Assembly: GCF_026262505.1 (NCBI RefSeq)
Contig: NC_067205.1
Span: 14,384,001-14,448,000, forward strand
Length of the DNA: 64,000 nt
Direction of reading: 5' to 3'
DNA from: Trichomonas vaginalis G3
Taxonomy: Eukaryota > Parabasalia > Trichomonadida > Trichomonadidae
Shown here piece by piece: positions 38,248 to 52,128 of the stretch. The notes below the pieces were generated by a model. The model was not told the DNA's origin. It did not search any database and saw only the letters and a program-made list of their open reading frames with translations. Both the position numbers and the translations under genes were made by a program. Within the stretch, counting starts at the first letter, position 1. Each line of letters starts with the position of its first letter.

Positions 38248-39169
38248 ATGAATCGTATCCCAACAATCGGTCTCGAGAACATGGAAAATCACCACGTAGT
38301 GACGATTCTCATCAACGCCATTGTTTACGCTGTCAAAGAAGCTGGCTACGTCCGATGTTGATTGCGCAGCTTGCTATGGCCAACGAAGATGTTGTTGGCC
38401 AGGCATTCAAGAAGCTTTGGGAGATGGGTATCAAGCGTGAACAATCTGGATTACATCCAAACTTTGGAATACTCAACATAGACCAGAGATTATGTTGAAG
38501 AAGCATGCCGCCAGACACTTAAGGACCTCCAACTCGACTACCTCGATCTCTATCTTATGCACTACCCAACTGCTTCGAAGCTCGTCCAGCTACAGGCGAC
38601 AAATTCCCACGTGTTGACGGCAAGATCCAATTCGATAACGAATGCTCCATCATTGACACATGGAAGGCCATGGAGAAGCTCGTCGAAAAGGGCCTCGTAA
38701 AGAGAATTGGTGTTTCCACTTCACAATCAACCACTCGAGAGACTGAAGCACTCTGATGCCAAAGTTAACACATACACAAACCAAATCGAGTTCCACCTCT
38801 ACAACCAGCAGGTCATATAGAACTACATGCAATGAGACGGATTCGCCTTACAGGCTATTCAACACTCGGCACAGCTATTGGGCCAGCCAGGATCCCCAGT
38901 CCTCCTTCAGGATGAAGTTCTCGTTCAGGTTGCTAAGGAACAGAACAAGACTGTTGGCGAAGTTGAATTAAAGTCCTTCTTACAATTGAACCAGGAGCTT
39001 CCCTCCTTGCAAAGTCAATTACACCAGAAAGAATCTACAAGATAACAACCATCTTGACTTCGAATTGACAAAGGACAGGTTAACAGACTTCGCTCTCGCG
39101 AACATGCTTATCGTTATGTATCTCCAAAGGTCAACTGGAACACAGATGGTTTTAGGTGATGGCTGGTAA
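38248..39169 (+). pseudogene. Mirror copy of the aldo/keto reductase gene
   Basis: Start and stop codons and the whole length of the gene at 14555-15478 are present, but many one-base insertions and deletions shift the frame. Examples near the 5' end: TCTCGGAAC reads TCTCGAGAAC, ATGGAAATC reads ATGGAAAATC, GACGATCTC reads GACGATTCTC, and GTCCATGTT reads GTCCGATGTT. Substitutions are rarer than indels. This host gene is the best evidence that the arm is sequencing noise, because a decaying duplicate would show mostly substitutions. Confidence 0.85.
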
Positions 39170-39697
39170 AAAAATTTTATTTTTTTTTTTCAATTGATTA
39201 AAAATCTTCATTTTCAATATATGTTAAACATTCTTTTTCCACAACAAAAACGGATCATCCTTTTCATAGATTAGATTGCTTCATTAATAAATATTATCCA
39301 AATAACAATGAATTAAAGCTTTTTATCGCCAATTTATGAAGTAACAATGACATGCAAAATAAAATATACCACATTGATCTTTATAAATCACATAATTACA
39401 TATAAAAAGTCATGCGATCAATTCATATTGAAATATTCAATGACCATTATTTAAAATTTTTGCATTTATAACAAGGATTTAAATATATTTAAACAACCTA
39501 AAATTTTAAAAAGCATTCAATTTTTACCTATTCATCACAAATCAATAACGAATTTTTACCCCGAATAATCACAAATCAAAAAAATTTTAACAATGCAAAC
39601 ATATTAATTTGTCAAATTTTAATCATGAATAACAGGCATTTTTTGAAAAAATAGTGTTCGGGAGTTCTCAAAATTTTAGGATTTTTACTTCATTTCT

Positions 39698-40511
39698 ATG
39701 TCTGAAGCTCCACAGATCAGGTTGTTGATGCTTTCAAAGCTAGACACTCAATCCGTAACTATAACGGAAAGTTTGAAGAATCTCCTATGGCTACTTTTCG
39801 TGCAATTGTTGAAGAGGCCAACAAAGTTAACGGCTCATTTGGAACAAACGGTGAATTGCCATTACTGATGGCCAGGAATCAGCAGTATGGCCTCGTTACA
39901 GGTGAAGGTGGCTGGATCGTTCTTAAGATTCCAGAAACTGTCGATCTTAAGTCACCAGAATTCCAGAATTACATGCTTGATACAGCATTTAAAGGATGCT
40001 ATGCTGTTATGAAAATGACCAAAACGGCATTGCAACAAACTGGGTTGCAGGAACTTATGATACAAAGCTTGTTGCATCAAGATTCCCAGGATCTAAGGTT
40101 ATTTGCACTATTGCTTTCGGTATTGACTCAGAGAAAAAGAGTTTTACTGATTACGTTTGCAAAAGGTTCACAAAGGGAGATAGACTTGCTTACAACGTTC
40201 TTTTCTATGATGAAGTTGCTAAAAGATGATTGAAAAGCAACCAGAAGGTAAAATTAAGGTGAAATATTGGATGTGTAAGATGGCTCTGTCCTTGCTTATA
40301 ACAAAGCAGCCCTGGAGATTGTCTTTCAATAAACCAGAAAATAAAATTCAAGATTTTTGACTCCCAAAATCTTGAACAATCCACCTCTCGATATCGGCAT
40401 CAATGATTGGTGGCTTTTACTTTTATTCCGAAGGTAAATGCAGATTGATGTTAGTAAGTCAGAGGAGACTTTCCAAAGGGAGGAAAGTATGTTTGCTCAA
40501 TTAAGTTATAA
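39698..40511 (+). pseudogene. Mirror copy of the nitroreductase-family gene
   Basis: Counterpart of 13212-14027 with the start, the GEGGWIVLKIPETVDL segment and the stop conserved, and indels elsewhere. Some stretches of more than 100 bases are identical to the left-arm gene while others have an indel every 15-20 bases. Confidence 0.8.
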
Positions 40512-41605
40512 AAATTAATTTTAAATTTAAGTTATTTTAAACTACATATCAGATATATTACAAATCGCAATAGAGGAGCAATTAAATATCGTATCGTTGA
40601 TTCGAGAACATGAAATAATTTCAATGTAAACGAAAAATACTTATATTTAAGGATAAAGATCAATACGAGATTTAGATACATACAAACCTTCCATTCAGCA
40701 AGAGAACGCTAATTCTTTCACATCGGATAGTTTTTTCGAATAGCAATTTTACAGTAAAACTGAAAAATTTATTCTAGTCACCAGTAGACTTAAATATTAT
40801 GGAGTATGTGAAAAAAAAATTTTATTTTCATTTTCCACTTTTTTGAACTCTGTAGATATTAGTGATAATGAGAATATCTACTATATGTCTAAATAATTGG
40901 GTGTTGCAATTCAATTGGGCAATACGATTAGGATTTGGAGTTTAAAAATTTAGGATAACAAATACTATCGCAGAAGGAGAAATGAATGATTTTTATTGAT
41001 GAGAAAACATGCGATGTTAATCGAACTAGCTAAATATTTCAATTCAAATTTTGCTAATTCAATTTTCAGCGTAACTATTCTATTTATTCCAATTATTAAA
41101 CATTAACAAGCTACACTCTAGCTAAGATTATTAATACGATATGTTTACTATGATTGTATATATTTTTTTTGTTTAAATTAAAAGACTAGATAATGTTTTT
41201 ATCAAATATATTCTAGTGCAACAGTAAATATCAGGAAACTAATAATTATCATCTAATTTTCAATAAAAATCAGTATAACGATCTGTGTTGTACATTTATC
41301 AATTTGTATTATCAATGGTAATTTCATTTATGCAATCTATTCTTCAAAATGTCATTCAACTTTTGAAAGTTATCAAAGTCATTATATTTCATGATTCATA
41401 ATAAAATAATTATAATGGATTTTTCCTTTACTACGAGTTAAAACTATCAATAATCTCTTCTAATTTATAGCATACGAAAAAAAATTCTTATGAAATAAAT
41501 TATGATATTAAGCCAAATACAATAAATCCAGTATCAGGTTTTGAAATTGTTATATGGGGAATTCAATTTTTCATTGTTTAATTTTTCTGAATTCATTTAC
41601 TTCTA

Positions 41606-42036
41606 ATGACTGAAACTAAAACAAAACACAATTCAGCACTCAAAAAAACAAAGCAAAAATAAAGCAAAGGGACACAAGATAGATTCCTAAAGATCTCGAG
41701 ATATTGACACAGTAAGAATAAGTAATTAATGAACAAAAATTCAATATGTATCAAAAATTTCTTGAGGACGATTATGAGGAAGTTAACAGAGATTTGTTAC
41801 GAATGTTGCTCGTGTCTCTCGAAATCAAGTCAATAAATTTCTTGATCCAATTGCGACAAAAATAGACTTGGACTTCGTATGTGGTATGCAGAAATTGGGA
41901 TGAAATTAAATCCCAGCTTAGACGGAATATTATTCCTTCACATCAGTCAAAGCAAATTAAAAAAGAACTCGATAGTTTAATAGATATCCAAATCCAATAG
42001 ATCCATCTGATATTACCAGTAATTAATTTTCATTGA
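41606..42036 (+). pseudogene. Mirror copy of the unknown gene at 11694
   Basis: Start (MTETKTKHNS-like after a shift) and end (ATTAATTTTCATTGA) can be matched to the left arm. The frame is lost by several indels. Confidence 0.75.
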
Positions 42037-43181
42037 GTTCTCTAACAGAACGAATTTCATACTTAATTATCATTTTTGTTATTTAAATGTTTCTGTCTTT
42101 GCATGATAGTTTTCAAGCGGATAAAGATGCAATGAACATTGATATAAAGTTTCATATATAAGTTATAACTAAAAATCATAGTCTTTTTTGAAATAGTTTC
42201 AAAAAAACATCATTCAAAGTTTAGAAGAGTATCTAATTATTGATTGGGTATTTAAAAATCTAATTTCTTGTCAATGGCGTACTAATTCAATTCTGATACT
42301 GTATTTTCGTCCACGAAACGTTTGTAATTTAAAACCATGCTGTGAGTAACATGAACTTATCATCTGTTAAAGGTTTAATTTTAATTTTTTTTTTAGTTCA
42401 ATGAAAATTCGAGTAAAATTTTTCTTATAAAATATTGATCTACTGCATGAAGCAGTTAAAGAAATTCCAATTAAAAGCAAAAAAAGCCGATTGTTACTTA
42501 TAGAAAATTCTCAAAAACTGTAGTTTTAAATCTGTTATTGTTAAAAATATTAATAAATGGGAATAAGATTTGAAATAGATATGTTTTACAATTTCATTAT
42601 CAAAAATGTAAAACGTTAAATTTTGAAAGCTACTCATTCAAATCGTAAACAATTGTTATAAAAATTACGAATAAAATATCTAAAACATTATATTTACATC
42701 CGAAATTTAGATGGACCAATTTAAAACAAAATTTTACATTTTGCAGACGGAATTTAGTGATTCATTTAGTAAATTAGTTTCTCAAGAATTTGAGTTGGAT
42801 GAAAATATCTATGATTTATTTAAATATCTTTTCATTAAATTAATTTGATTGATATATTGCGCATAAAATTTAATAATTGCATGCTGGGTTAAAAATTACA
42901 TTCATAAATTTGCTGTACGAAGTGAAAATTGTATCCTTTTGAAAAAATCGATCCTTTGTAATTAATTAATTAGCCTAATATTTGTTACCTCATATAGACA
43001 ATTCAAATTATATTGAAAGATAGCAATAATTCTGCTACTCGAAATGTTTTTCAGTGCAGTTGAATACCCATTGATTATACCTTCCTTCTTTGTCTCATAC
43101 ATTTTTTTTCTTTTTCACGTTCTCTCTTTTCATAAATAATTTGAAAAGATTACTTACATATTATTTTCGATAAAAGTGGCA

Positions 43182-43618
43182 ATGAATAGCTCGAATTATC
43201 TATGACCACAATCAAAACAAAGCCTTTAGGGACTTTAGTACATCATTATTTGCCCAAATATTAAAGATCAAGAAGCAATTGAAGACCAGAATTCATAAGA
43301 AATGAACCACTCATTGATACATTATCAACTGTCTCGGGTAAAGCCATTATGGAAGTAAACTCACAGTGATCAATTAAGAATCTACGCACCTGCGCTTCTA
43401 AGTAATCAATAAGAAAACTTGAATTAGGACTTGCTAATCGTAAATAGAATGGCTCTTCTTATGTTTGTATTTCGGACAAACTGAATGAAATCAGGCCCCA
43501 GTTAAATGAAATTTCTTCCTATGGACAAAAATCCACAGGTCCTTCTTCCATAGTTTTAGCAAAATCTCAAAACCAAAATCGATCCATCTGATTTCATCAA
43601 CTGTCAATTAATCACTAA
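43182..43618 (+). pseudogene. Mirror copy of the unknown gene at 10138
   Basis: Begins ATGAATAGCTCGAATTATC, the counterpart of the left-arm start at 10563, which supports ATG at 10563 as the shared start. Several indels follow. Confidence 0.75.
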
Positions 43619-45189
43619 CTTTCAATAATAATTGTATTTTTTTTATTTTTCTGTTCTTGTTGAATAAAAAATTATGCTTAGTGCATTCATCACAAGAAGA
43701 TTATTTTTTTCAATGTTTCATTTAGCTATATATGCTTTGTAAATTTCCATATAGAATTTCAAAAAAAAGCCGATTGAACTTCACAATGCCTTCGTACATT
43801 CAATCATGTGAACTTGAAACCTATTATTTTCATTACACAAATATGATGTTTAAGGGTCCACTGTAAAAATTAAAGTCTTCAAAATTGAGAGGCGATTTTG
43901 CTAAATAATCGTTATCGTCTTTTTTCGAAAATCCACTTTTCCTAGTGTTTGATTAATATTTTGTGAATGCAACAATTGAAATAGATTTTTAATAAGATGA
44001 TGTATATATTCTATCACTTCAAAATCGGAAATAAAAATTGCCAAATTCAGCAGTTTTTATAAAAAACATGATTTTTCGAATTTTTTCGCTTTTGAATGCG
44101 AGTTTTGAAAAATAGATATTTTCGAATTTTGATTTTTATTTAAGTATAAGTTTTATATTAGGAATTTTTTTGACCTATTTCAATCATTAATTTTCCGATG
44201 TTTTTCCAGAATTTAATTGAGAAGAAATTAGGGAATTTTCGCTTTTAATGCTATGACATACTAATATTACGATGTATGTAGTTTATATTTTTTAACAATA
44301 ATTAACTATTGAAAATCTCAAGAATGGGACAATTATTCCCTTTGAACGCAGCAGGTTTAGGATTAAATATCTCAAAAAAAGGGTATGCTTTACAAATTGA
44401 ATAAAACGGATCATAATTGATATAATTTATCATGATTGAAATTTAATTCTAAAATCCGACTTAGATTGAAAGGACCCTCATATCTAAGGACAAATAAAGA
44501 AAAACATGGTAGTAAAAGTTAAAACTTTTTTTATTAATGCAAAAAAATAAACAATTACAAAAAATTATCATTGTCTAATATTGGACAAGGAGGATATTAC
44601 ATTAACATTAAGTACAATGTTACATGGACGTTAGAATCAGTACACTATCATTGATTTTGTATTTGAAGTATCGTAATTCATGGTAGATGCTTATGTTTAG
44701 TAATTGATTTGCGATGTTACTGCTTGTGTACTGCGACACAAGATTATTGTGAGTTTTTTTGCAGGTAATATTTTTGACGGACACAAAGCTAACTCTAGAT
44801 TAGACGCAAACGTAAGTTACTATATAGCGTTCTTGTAAAGGTTAAACCGGAAAATTTTTATGATTTTTGAGTTTTATTCGAATAAATTCGGGAATGAATT
44901 TTTGTTTGATAAAAAACTATAATATGTTATGTGCGTACATATTGAACCTATGTAAATCATATATATACCAATTTGATATCTGTGTTGATTATCACGGAGA
45001 GCGCGTCAGCAAGACGAAAAGTTATATGAAAAAGATGTCACTTTTCATGAAAATTTACATCGATTTATTATATATTATAATTTTGGCATTATTTTTTAAC
45101 TGTTAAAATATATTTATTGGTAAAAATAATCATTTCTTTTTTCCAATTTTATATTATACGTCATTCAATTTCCCCTCCACTAAGAACAA

Positions 45190-47222
45190 GCTGATTTCTT
45201 ATCTTACGCTTGAAAACATTCTCAAGAGTTATACAACGAGTTATCTCACGTTCATAATGTATTCAATCAAGTTATTCGTTCTTTATTTAATGAAAAATAC
45301 AAATGAAAGAATCTTTCGATTAGATTCTTTATAAAATTTCAACCACCACGCTCCAATTACATACAACCTCATATCTAATGTTGATGATAATTTAGACCCA
45401 AATCAACTTATTAACCAACTTTCGGGATCAAATTGATTCACAAATTGTAGCATAGAGGATACTATTGAAGGAATTATCAATGCCAGGTCGATACAAATTA
45501 TCGAAGATAATGATGATTCCTAGATGGCCGTAGATAGTGATGACGAATTACCTGATTCGATCAGACTGTTGATGAAACAGACCTTTACAAGGAACTTAAT
45601 ATTAAATAAAAAGATTATCAAACACCACAGAAACTTTAAAAAATCTCAAATACAGCAATCTTCGCAGTACAGATGATTTTAATCATTATGAAAAACCTCC
45701 AAAGTTTGAATAGTTTACCAGAAAGGAAGCTGAAAAAACTCACGAATCGCGCCATGTAAACCGCACAAAAATTCTCCAATTCTTCTCCAAAACGGTAAAT
45801 TAAAAAAACATTATTAAAAGAAAAGTTTGATTTTACGCGGTTTAAAGAAATTACTTAAATACAATTTTCCTGCGTATTCCATCACAAAAGGATATTTCTG
45901 ACTTCAAGAGCAACAATCATATTCCAAAAGACTTTCGCCAAAACTTTAGTTATGTTTAATTGAAATCTTGAATATACATAATGTAAGCCTCTTATTAAAA
46001 GCATAATAGAAAAACTTAAGTGAATATAGATGATATGAAGAGCTATCCACAATTATTCCAAAATAGGGGAGAAGAAAAAAAGTATGAGTGTTCAGAACAA
46101 GAGAAGTTAAAACATGTGATTTGATATGCCTAATCACAGAATAGGCTTTGAGAAATACGCTGGAAAATAATGTCGGTTATAACCAATATTCAGTTCCTGG
46201 CGTCAAAAACATTACAAAAAAAACGCAGAAGGAGATTGCAAAATATTGGAAGACTTTTTTCCTGAAAAAAATTGAAAGAATTAAAATTAAAATATATTCA
46301 GGACAGGAGCTTAGGATGTGGCTTATGACTGTAGTTGGGAGGAAGGAAGAAAAAGTGTCCAAGCGATAAGGATGCTTAGCAGACGTTACTTCCACAATTT
46401 GATCAGAGAGTTTTCATATAAGACTACTAATATCAGGAATTCAAAGATATCTTTAAAACAGTTACAGTTTATCCCAGAAGAATGAAGCAGTCGACATTAA
46501 TGGAGCATACAAATATTGAAAAGCTTCAAGTCAATACTATTCAAACAAGCAATGACCATTGTAATCAGATTGTGATTACAAACCAGGACATGTACTTTCT
46601 AAAGAAAGGGTGTACAATGTAACCAAACGAAAGATGTGAATACATACAATTAAAAATCGTACTTCCCGTTTGTTAAAAAGAGACATGATTATTTATATAA
46701 AATTTATGAGGTAGTGTATTTAAAGATCCTGAGTTTAAATGTAGAAAGAAAAAATTATGAAATGGCAATCATTCAAACGACTTTTTGAAAAGAGGGAAGA
46801 AAAGTTAGGAAGAAGTTTTAATTCAATCGATACATTTACATATCTATTGCAGAATTATCTAAACCAGGAATCATTACAACATACAATGGAAGGCTTTTAA
46901 TGCCTTCTGAAGTCTAGATTATTGGAAAAAGATAAAGCATGAAACTTGACTTTATTTGTGAGATGGCTTTGTTTCCGTTCTTGGCATATAAATCATCCTG
47001 ACTGGAAACCCTTTTCGGCAATTCTTAAACTTGATATTTCAAAATTATCATCATGTTTGTAAAACTAGAATAGGCAATATTGAAAAAAGAAGCAAATATG
47101 ATCGAGAGAGAGTGCAAAGTCTGAAATTTAAGAAAAGCGAAAAAAGAAAAGCTAGAAGAGAAACAAAAAAAAAAGACAGAAAAGAAGAAAAAATACTGAA
47201 GAAAGAAAAAATAAACAAATAA
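45190..47222 (+). pseudogene. Mirror copy of the Mutator-like transposase gene
   Basis: Counterpart of 6613-8596. The T/A-run where the left copy shifts frame has eight bases here and seven there, showing that homopolymer length is unreliable in this locus and that the shift in the left copy itself may need checking. Confidence 0.7.
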
Positions 47223-47229
47223 TGAGGGT

Positions 47230-49178
47230 AGTTAGTATCCCTATCGTGGGTACGCGCACTGCTTCACCTTACCCAAGATAACGGTTTGACACTTTACAAA
47301 ACCAGATTAACGATATATTTTACAACACAAACGACAACACTAACGCTAACCTTAAATATTTCAAAGCCCACCAAAACCACTTTCACCTCACTAATTTAAA
47401 AATAAAAAACTTTCATCACTTAAACAAAGCTATTGCAACTCCTGCCCATTGCTTGCTTCACTATAGACAGCTCATAATCTTCTGACTCACGTTTCTTCTT
47501 CATATAGGTCAAGCAGGATCACTGTCAAAATAATGTTAGTAAGTTTTGACAAAGCTAATGAAACACGCTTACCGTTTGTATCTATTGCTTTTATCATATC
47601 TCCCATATAGTTTGTTGTATAAACACTCAAACTAACTTTACCCTTTCTCCCTCGTATCTGATAGAATGTATTTTCAGCGAGGAACGAAGAACAAATTCTT
47701 GAACCTCATGACCGTTTGTAGTTTGTTATCTCAATAGTTTTCGTCATCTTATGATAAAAATAAAATAAAAAATAAACTTAAAAAATTAATGATATCACAC
47801 CCTCACACGTATGAAAACATTAGCAACAAAAAATAATTTGGTGAAGTGGTGCAGATCCACCGCGTTTTTTCACCTCTTTTTCACCCTGTTTGAATTTCAT
47901 TGCTTATAAACTCTCTTCCTTTGCGTTCTTTTCAGTGCTTTTCTTTCCACGTCTGTCTCCCAACTGACTTGTCTTTCTTCTATCCGGGCCCGAATGATAC
48001 CAGTTACATTCCACCATCAATGGGTCAATCGTTCTTTCTAAGGGTTTCCATACATTCCATAGGGACCATACGGAAGAACTACTTGGTGAGAAAGAAACAT
48101 TTTCTTTAGTTCCATCGACTCTATTAAATGCATTGTTTCACCTTTCATCTGGTCATTAAAAGTCTTTATGAATGTGTTTTGCCAAAACTCATTCGTCCTT
48201 TCCTAAAGCATTTTCTGAACTCAGTCGCAACCAAATTGGAATGCCTTGTATTTATGAGCCCTATTATTATTTAATCTTTAAACTTCTTTGCAACCCAGCC
48301 TCCAATTCTTCCCTATTATTTGCATCTAATGTCTTCAGAAAACCTTCCTGCAACTCATTTTATTTTACTGCGGGCATAGCTCAAGTGCTTTTTTGGGGGG
48401 CTTTTCAAAACATCTAACTGCTTTTGTTCCAATTGCGGCCTAAAGGCTGTCCAGCTACCAATCTTACACCATAATTAAAATCATCTCATCTTCAATATAA
48501 TATCTCCATAAAAAGTTCTCGTTAACTGGAGAAAGTACACATGCAAACATAAAGCGTTCTCACGGGACCTTCGCCCCACCCGCTTGCCGGCTCTACTAAC
48601 TTCTTCTTATCATCATCTATACAGACTTCAAAAAATGATCTGAACAATCTGCTAAATCTTCTTACAACAAGTCATACTTCATCATGAAATGACCTTCAAA
48701 GAACAGCTCATTTAATGGCTATTAAATCATCCAATAATGCAGTCCATACCTTATCCGATCTTTAGTGCACAACATCTTTCATTGAAGAAGGTTCGACAAG
48801 TCTTATGTTAAACTTACTGACAAAGTTGTTATACTATAAGCTTCGGCGGCGAATACAGTATAGTTTGAAAGACCATAATATAGATTCTTCAGCAAAGTTC
48901 ACTATACTGGATTTTATAACAATGTTCTCACGAGACCAAATACTCACCAATTTGACAATGCCTTGTAAGAATCCTGCTAACCTTCTACTGTAAACGTCGA
49001 TTGGAACATTCCACGAAGGTCATCTATTGACATTCTTTGAGTCACTGAATTTAAAGATTTTCTATAAAGCAATCGTCATTTATCTAACCATGCCAATAGC
49101 TTGAAGTTTATTCGAAGTATACATCTGCTTTCATTTAAATGTAAAACCTGATTCTTTGCCAGATACGACTTTTTATCT
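47230..49178. mobile_element. Mirror copy of the right part of Maverick A
   Basis: Counterpart of about 4755-6610, covering the capsid-like gene (partly), the small gene, the glycine/lysine-rich protein, the AGGTGA block and the gene at 6114. Broken, with more than ten breaks. Homology to the left arm stops at about 49178, inside the capsid-like gene, and changes there to different Maverick sequence. Confidence 0.75.
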
Positions 49179-51554
49179 CTTCTTAGCAAACTAATGTCGG
49201 GTTCTATTTCTTTGATGTTTATATCGTCTGCCTCTGTCAAAAGTTTCAATAGTTCTTTCAAAACTTCATGAGGTGCGAATGACATATGAGTTCACTTTTA
49301 CAGGGTTGTGTTCGACCAAGTTTACATTATACTTAAAGCTTGACAAATCTTCTCCTGAGTTTGAAGTTTGTCTTTCAGTTGTTGGTAGTCGTTTCGAATA
49401 TCTGCAACAGAACTTAAGTCTCTGCTAACTTCAGGATATGTTGGTTCTTTTACAGGAACAATTGTTATACCATCTTCGTCCTCGTATGGTTTCCCCACTT
49501 CAAACTCTCTGTCTTTGACTTGACAACAACACTTTGACTGTTTGTTTGATTGGTGAATTACTTCACATCTGCCACCGCCATTAACCTTTTGAAAAACTCA
49601 CGCTTCTATTTTTCGGAAATGACATTTTACTTAGTAAAAAAAGTGGGATATTCGAGTATCTCTTCGAATTGAAGCAGCAAAGTTTACACACACAAACAAT
49701 ACAAATACATTGACAGAATAGTCTCTTATACAAACAATGGGAATGTTATAGAATAGCATTTTGCTGAACCAAAATATTTCCATAAAGCAAAAAAGTTGTA
49801 TAACTGAAATGGTGAAAGTTCTTGACAGGACAAAAATATAATCAACAACTTACAGATATTTCTAAAGGTAAGTTTATCTTACAATATTATGTCAAAACTG
49901 GCGTACTGTCAATATTTGACGAGAGAAGTCAGTTCAAAGACAAACTTACTGACCTGCTGCCAAAATTGCTCGATGGAAGCTGTCGTTATGCCAATCTGAG
50001 GAGCCCCAGCAGGTTTCATCGAACGAATCTTCAAAAGAGCATCTTCCGTGAAAAGTGCTATTGGTTTTGTAAACTTCTTTGCTCTCAGTTCATCTGGACC
50101 GTCTCTGTCACCAGTATATTGTATTTACAAGTACCAACAGTTGAAATACCACCATAAAGTCTTCTGAGTCAGCAAATGGAATGCCAAGCAAAAGTTTGAA
50201 ACGGTCTCCTCCATTTATATATTGAGTTTTTTTGACTCCTGTATGAGTCCATACTTTCCACATGGCATATAGAACTTTGCATTTCAGGGTTAATGGTTGT
50301 TTGTGAAATTGTTGTTAAAGTTCATAGCATCTAATGTCAAGTTGTATGACCTCATATCCTCAACTGTAGAATATTCTTCTCTTGGATAATATTTGCCATC
50401 TATGTTTATATGATATTTAATACCGGGGTTGTAGAAACAAGAATAGTCATTTAATAGTTCGTCTGAACAGTACAAACATAGTATCTGCATGTTTCATTGC
50501 AGTTGTTAAAGCAATATCTGTTCTTGCACCTGGGTCAGCACTTTGGTTTCCAACTTCACCTGCAAAGGTCTTTGACAGATATTTGGTGTATAGGGAACAT
50601 AAGTGGAACTGCAATATATTTGGCAGCTAAAGCATTTGAAATATCTGGGTCCAACATATAGACTGCAAGTCTGCTTTCTATTCTCTTGCATTCAAATTTT
50701 TCGCATGTGAACTTAACTGGGTCCCAAGCAGTTCCAGCAGCATTGAAATAAGTTTACTTCATTGTTGAAGTTTGAGAAACCAAAGTCTAAGTCAACTTTG
50801 TCTTTGCAAAAGTCACAGAACTTGGCTCCACCAGTTCCAGCTATAGTAATGCTGAATGGGTCTTGTGTTGGTGCAATGACTAAGTTATTTTTGCTTGGAG
50901 TAAGTTCAATAGAAATTTTTCCTGCCCAGTTTGGCAAGTATCTTAAAAAACCTGAAGATGAGGAAAGATGACAAAGGAACTCTAAGTTTCAGTTTTACTT
51001 TAGTGGCAGCAGTTCCATCTGAACCAGAAAGGTTTAACATAAACTCCTGGAACGTTAGGGTCAAGTCTTTCTTATTTTCTCAATATTTGCATACTGGTCT
51101 GTTTGTTTCTCTAGCTTGTGGTTGGTACTGAGTTTCTCAAAAGCGAACCATTCATAGTTTGCCCATGTTACTGTTTGAACTAAGTCAGAGTTAGAATATA
51201 TCTTATATCCCATGAAAACTTCTGGAGCATATTGGTATCCGAATAGAAAATTCCATTGCAACCTTTCTTGTCAGACAACTTGGCAGAAGGTTTTATTTCA
51301 ATGTCTTGTTCCACGTATAAGAATGAGTTGTCAATAGAAATAATATGAAACCTGTCGCAAGCAATATCTACTGTTGTTGAAGAACCTTCTCCAAACTCAC
51401 CTACGTTTCCATAAGAAACAGCAGTTGTATATTCGTAAGTTCCAGGAACTATTTCTGACCTTCTAATGGCATTGTCGCATTCGTTATACCATTCGGAAAC
51501 ATTTCCGTTCATGGCATCCAAAACTGTTGGCGTTATATTCTGAGCGGCGTACAT
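49179..51554 (-). pseudogene. Probable major capsid protein region of Maverick B, broken
   Basis: About 2.3 kb of minus-strand coding sequence with start near 51554 (MYAAQNITPTVLDAMNGNVS...). Segments include EYTTAVSYGNVGEFGEGSST, IELTPSKNNLVIAPTQ and HINIDGKYYPREEYSTVEDM with SYNLTLDAMNF. Size, beta-rich content, and position beside other virion-type genes fit the double jelly-roll major capsid protein of Polintons. The region is broken, with around ten breaks. The fold is not demonstrable by eye; the alternative is another large structural protein. Confidence 0.5.
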
Positions 51555-51616
51555 TTCATATGGGTAAAAATATAGAATAGTTGGATTTATGTGTCATAAT
51601 TGTTTCGTACCAAGCT

Positions 51617-52117
51617 TTACTTTCTTCCTGACTGAGTTTTAACTCTTCTTTTTCCTTCATTGCCACTACTTTCACTAGATGAAGTTACTTCTTCACTACT
51701 TTCACTTTGTTCTACTCTTCTTCTTTGGTGTCGCTTTTGGTAACTTGCCTCTGCTTCAAGTTGTTGCATCTTTGCCTCATGTTCACCTAGTATGTTGTAA
51801 ATTTCCCATGTCCTTTTTGCCTTTGGGCTCTGGTCGCCCATCTCAGGTAACCTATATCCTAGAAAGATTTTGTCATAGTTTGTATTTGAGTCGTCGCTTA
51901 TTGTTTGCATGACTCTTTCCTGAGTTTCCGGTTCAAGCTCTTCAAACAGAGCTTGTCCATATGGAATAAGCTCGTTTCCAAATATATGTTTTTGTAGCCA
52001 TTCTGGTTTTCTTTCCATGTTACCAATAATATCTTTTGTGAATGGGAAAGCTTTTACCCAATGTTTCAGTCTTGCGTCATTTATTTCTGTAGTTGGTTTT
52101 ATTTTGTCAAGGAACAT
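51617..52117 (-). CDS. Hypothetical Maverick B protein with Ser/Glu-rich tail
   Basis: 166 residues from the ATG at 52117 (the longer frame begins with TTG). The first 120 residues are mixed helical sequence (LKHWVKAFPFTKDIIGNMER, FLGYRLPEMGDQSPKAKRTW); the C-terminal 40 residues are low-complexity (SESSEEVTSSSESSGNEGK) and end basic. No family is recognised. It lies immediately after a broken region on the same strand and just upstream of the capsid-like region. Confidence 0.55.
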   Translation of the reverse strand: MFLDKIKPTTEINDARLKHWVKAFPFTKDIIGNMERKPEWLQKHIFGNELIPYGQALFEELEPETQERVMQTISDDSNTNYDKIFLGYRLPEMGDQSPKAKRTWEIYNILGEHEAKMQQLEAEASYQKRHQRRRVEQSESSEEVTSSSESSGNEGKRRVKTQSGRK

Positions 52118-52128
52118 GTTTTTCAATA

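Larger units (their letters stand above)
28182..49178. repeat. Right arm of a 21-kb inverted duplication (mirror of 4755-25545)
   Basis: From just after the gap to about 49178, the sequence is the reverse complement of about 25545 down to 4755, in the same order without major rearrangement: Maverick B part, its terminal repeat, aldo/keto reductase, nitroreductase, two unknown paralogues, transposase gene and Maverick A part. The right arm is about 200 bases longer and differs mainly by small insertions and deletions spread evenly over genes and spacers. The uniform indel-type difference is typical of uncorrected long reads rather than decay. Open frames in this arm are therefore not annotated as genes. 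Confidence 0.9.

Noticed and set aside
28182-49178. Dozens of short open frames in the right arm as separate genes or a second gene set
   Set aside because: They are pieces of mirror copies of left-arm genes cut by small indels and antisense shadows. Annotating them would duplicate the same genes.
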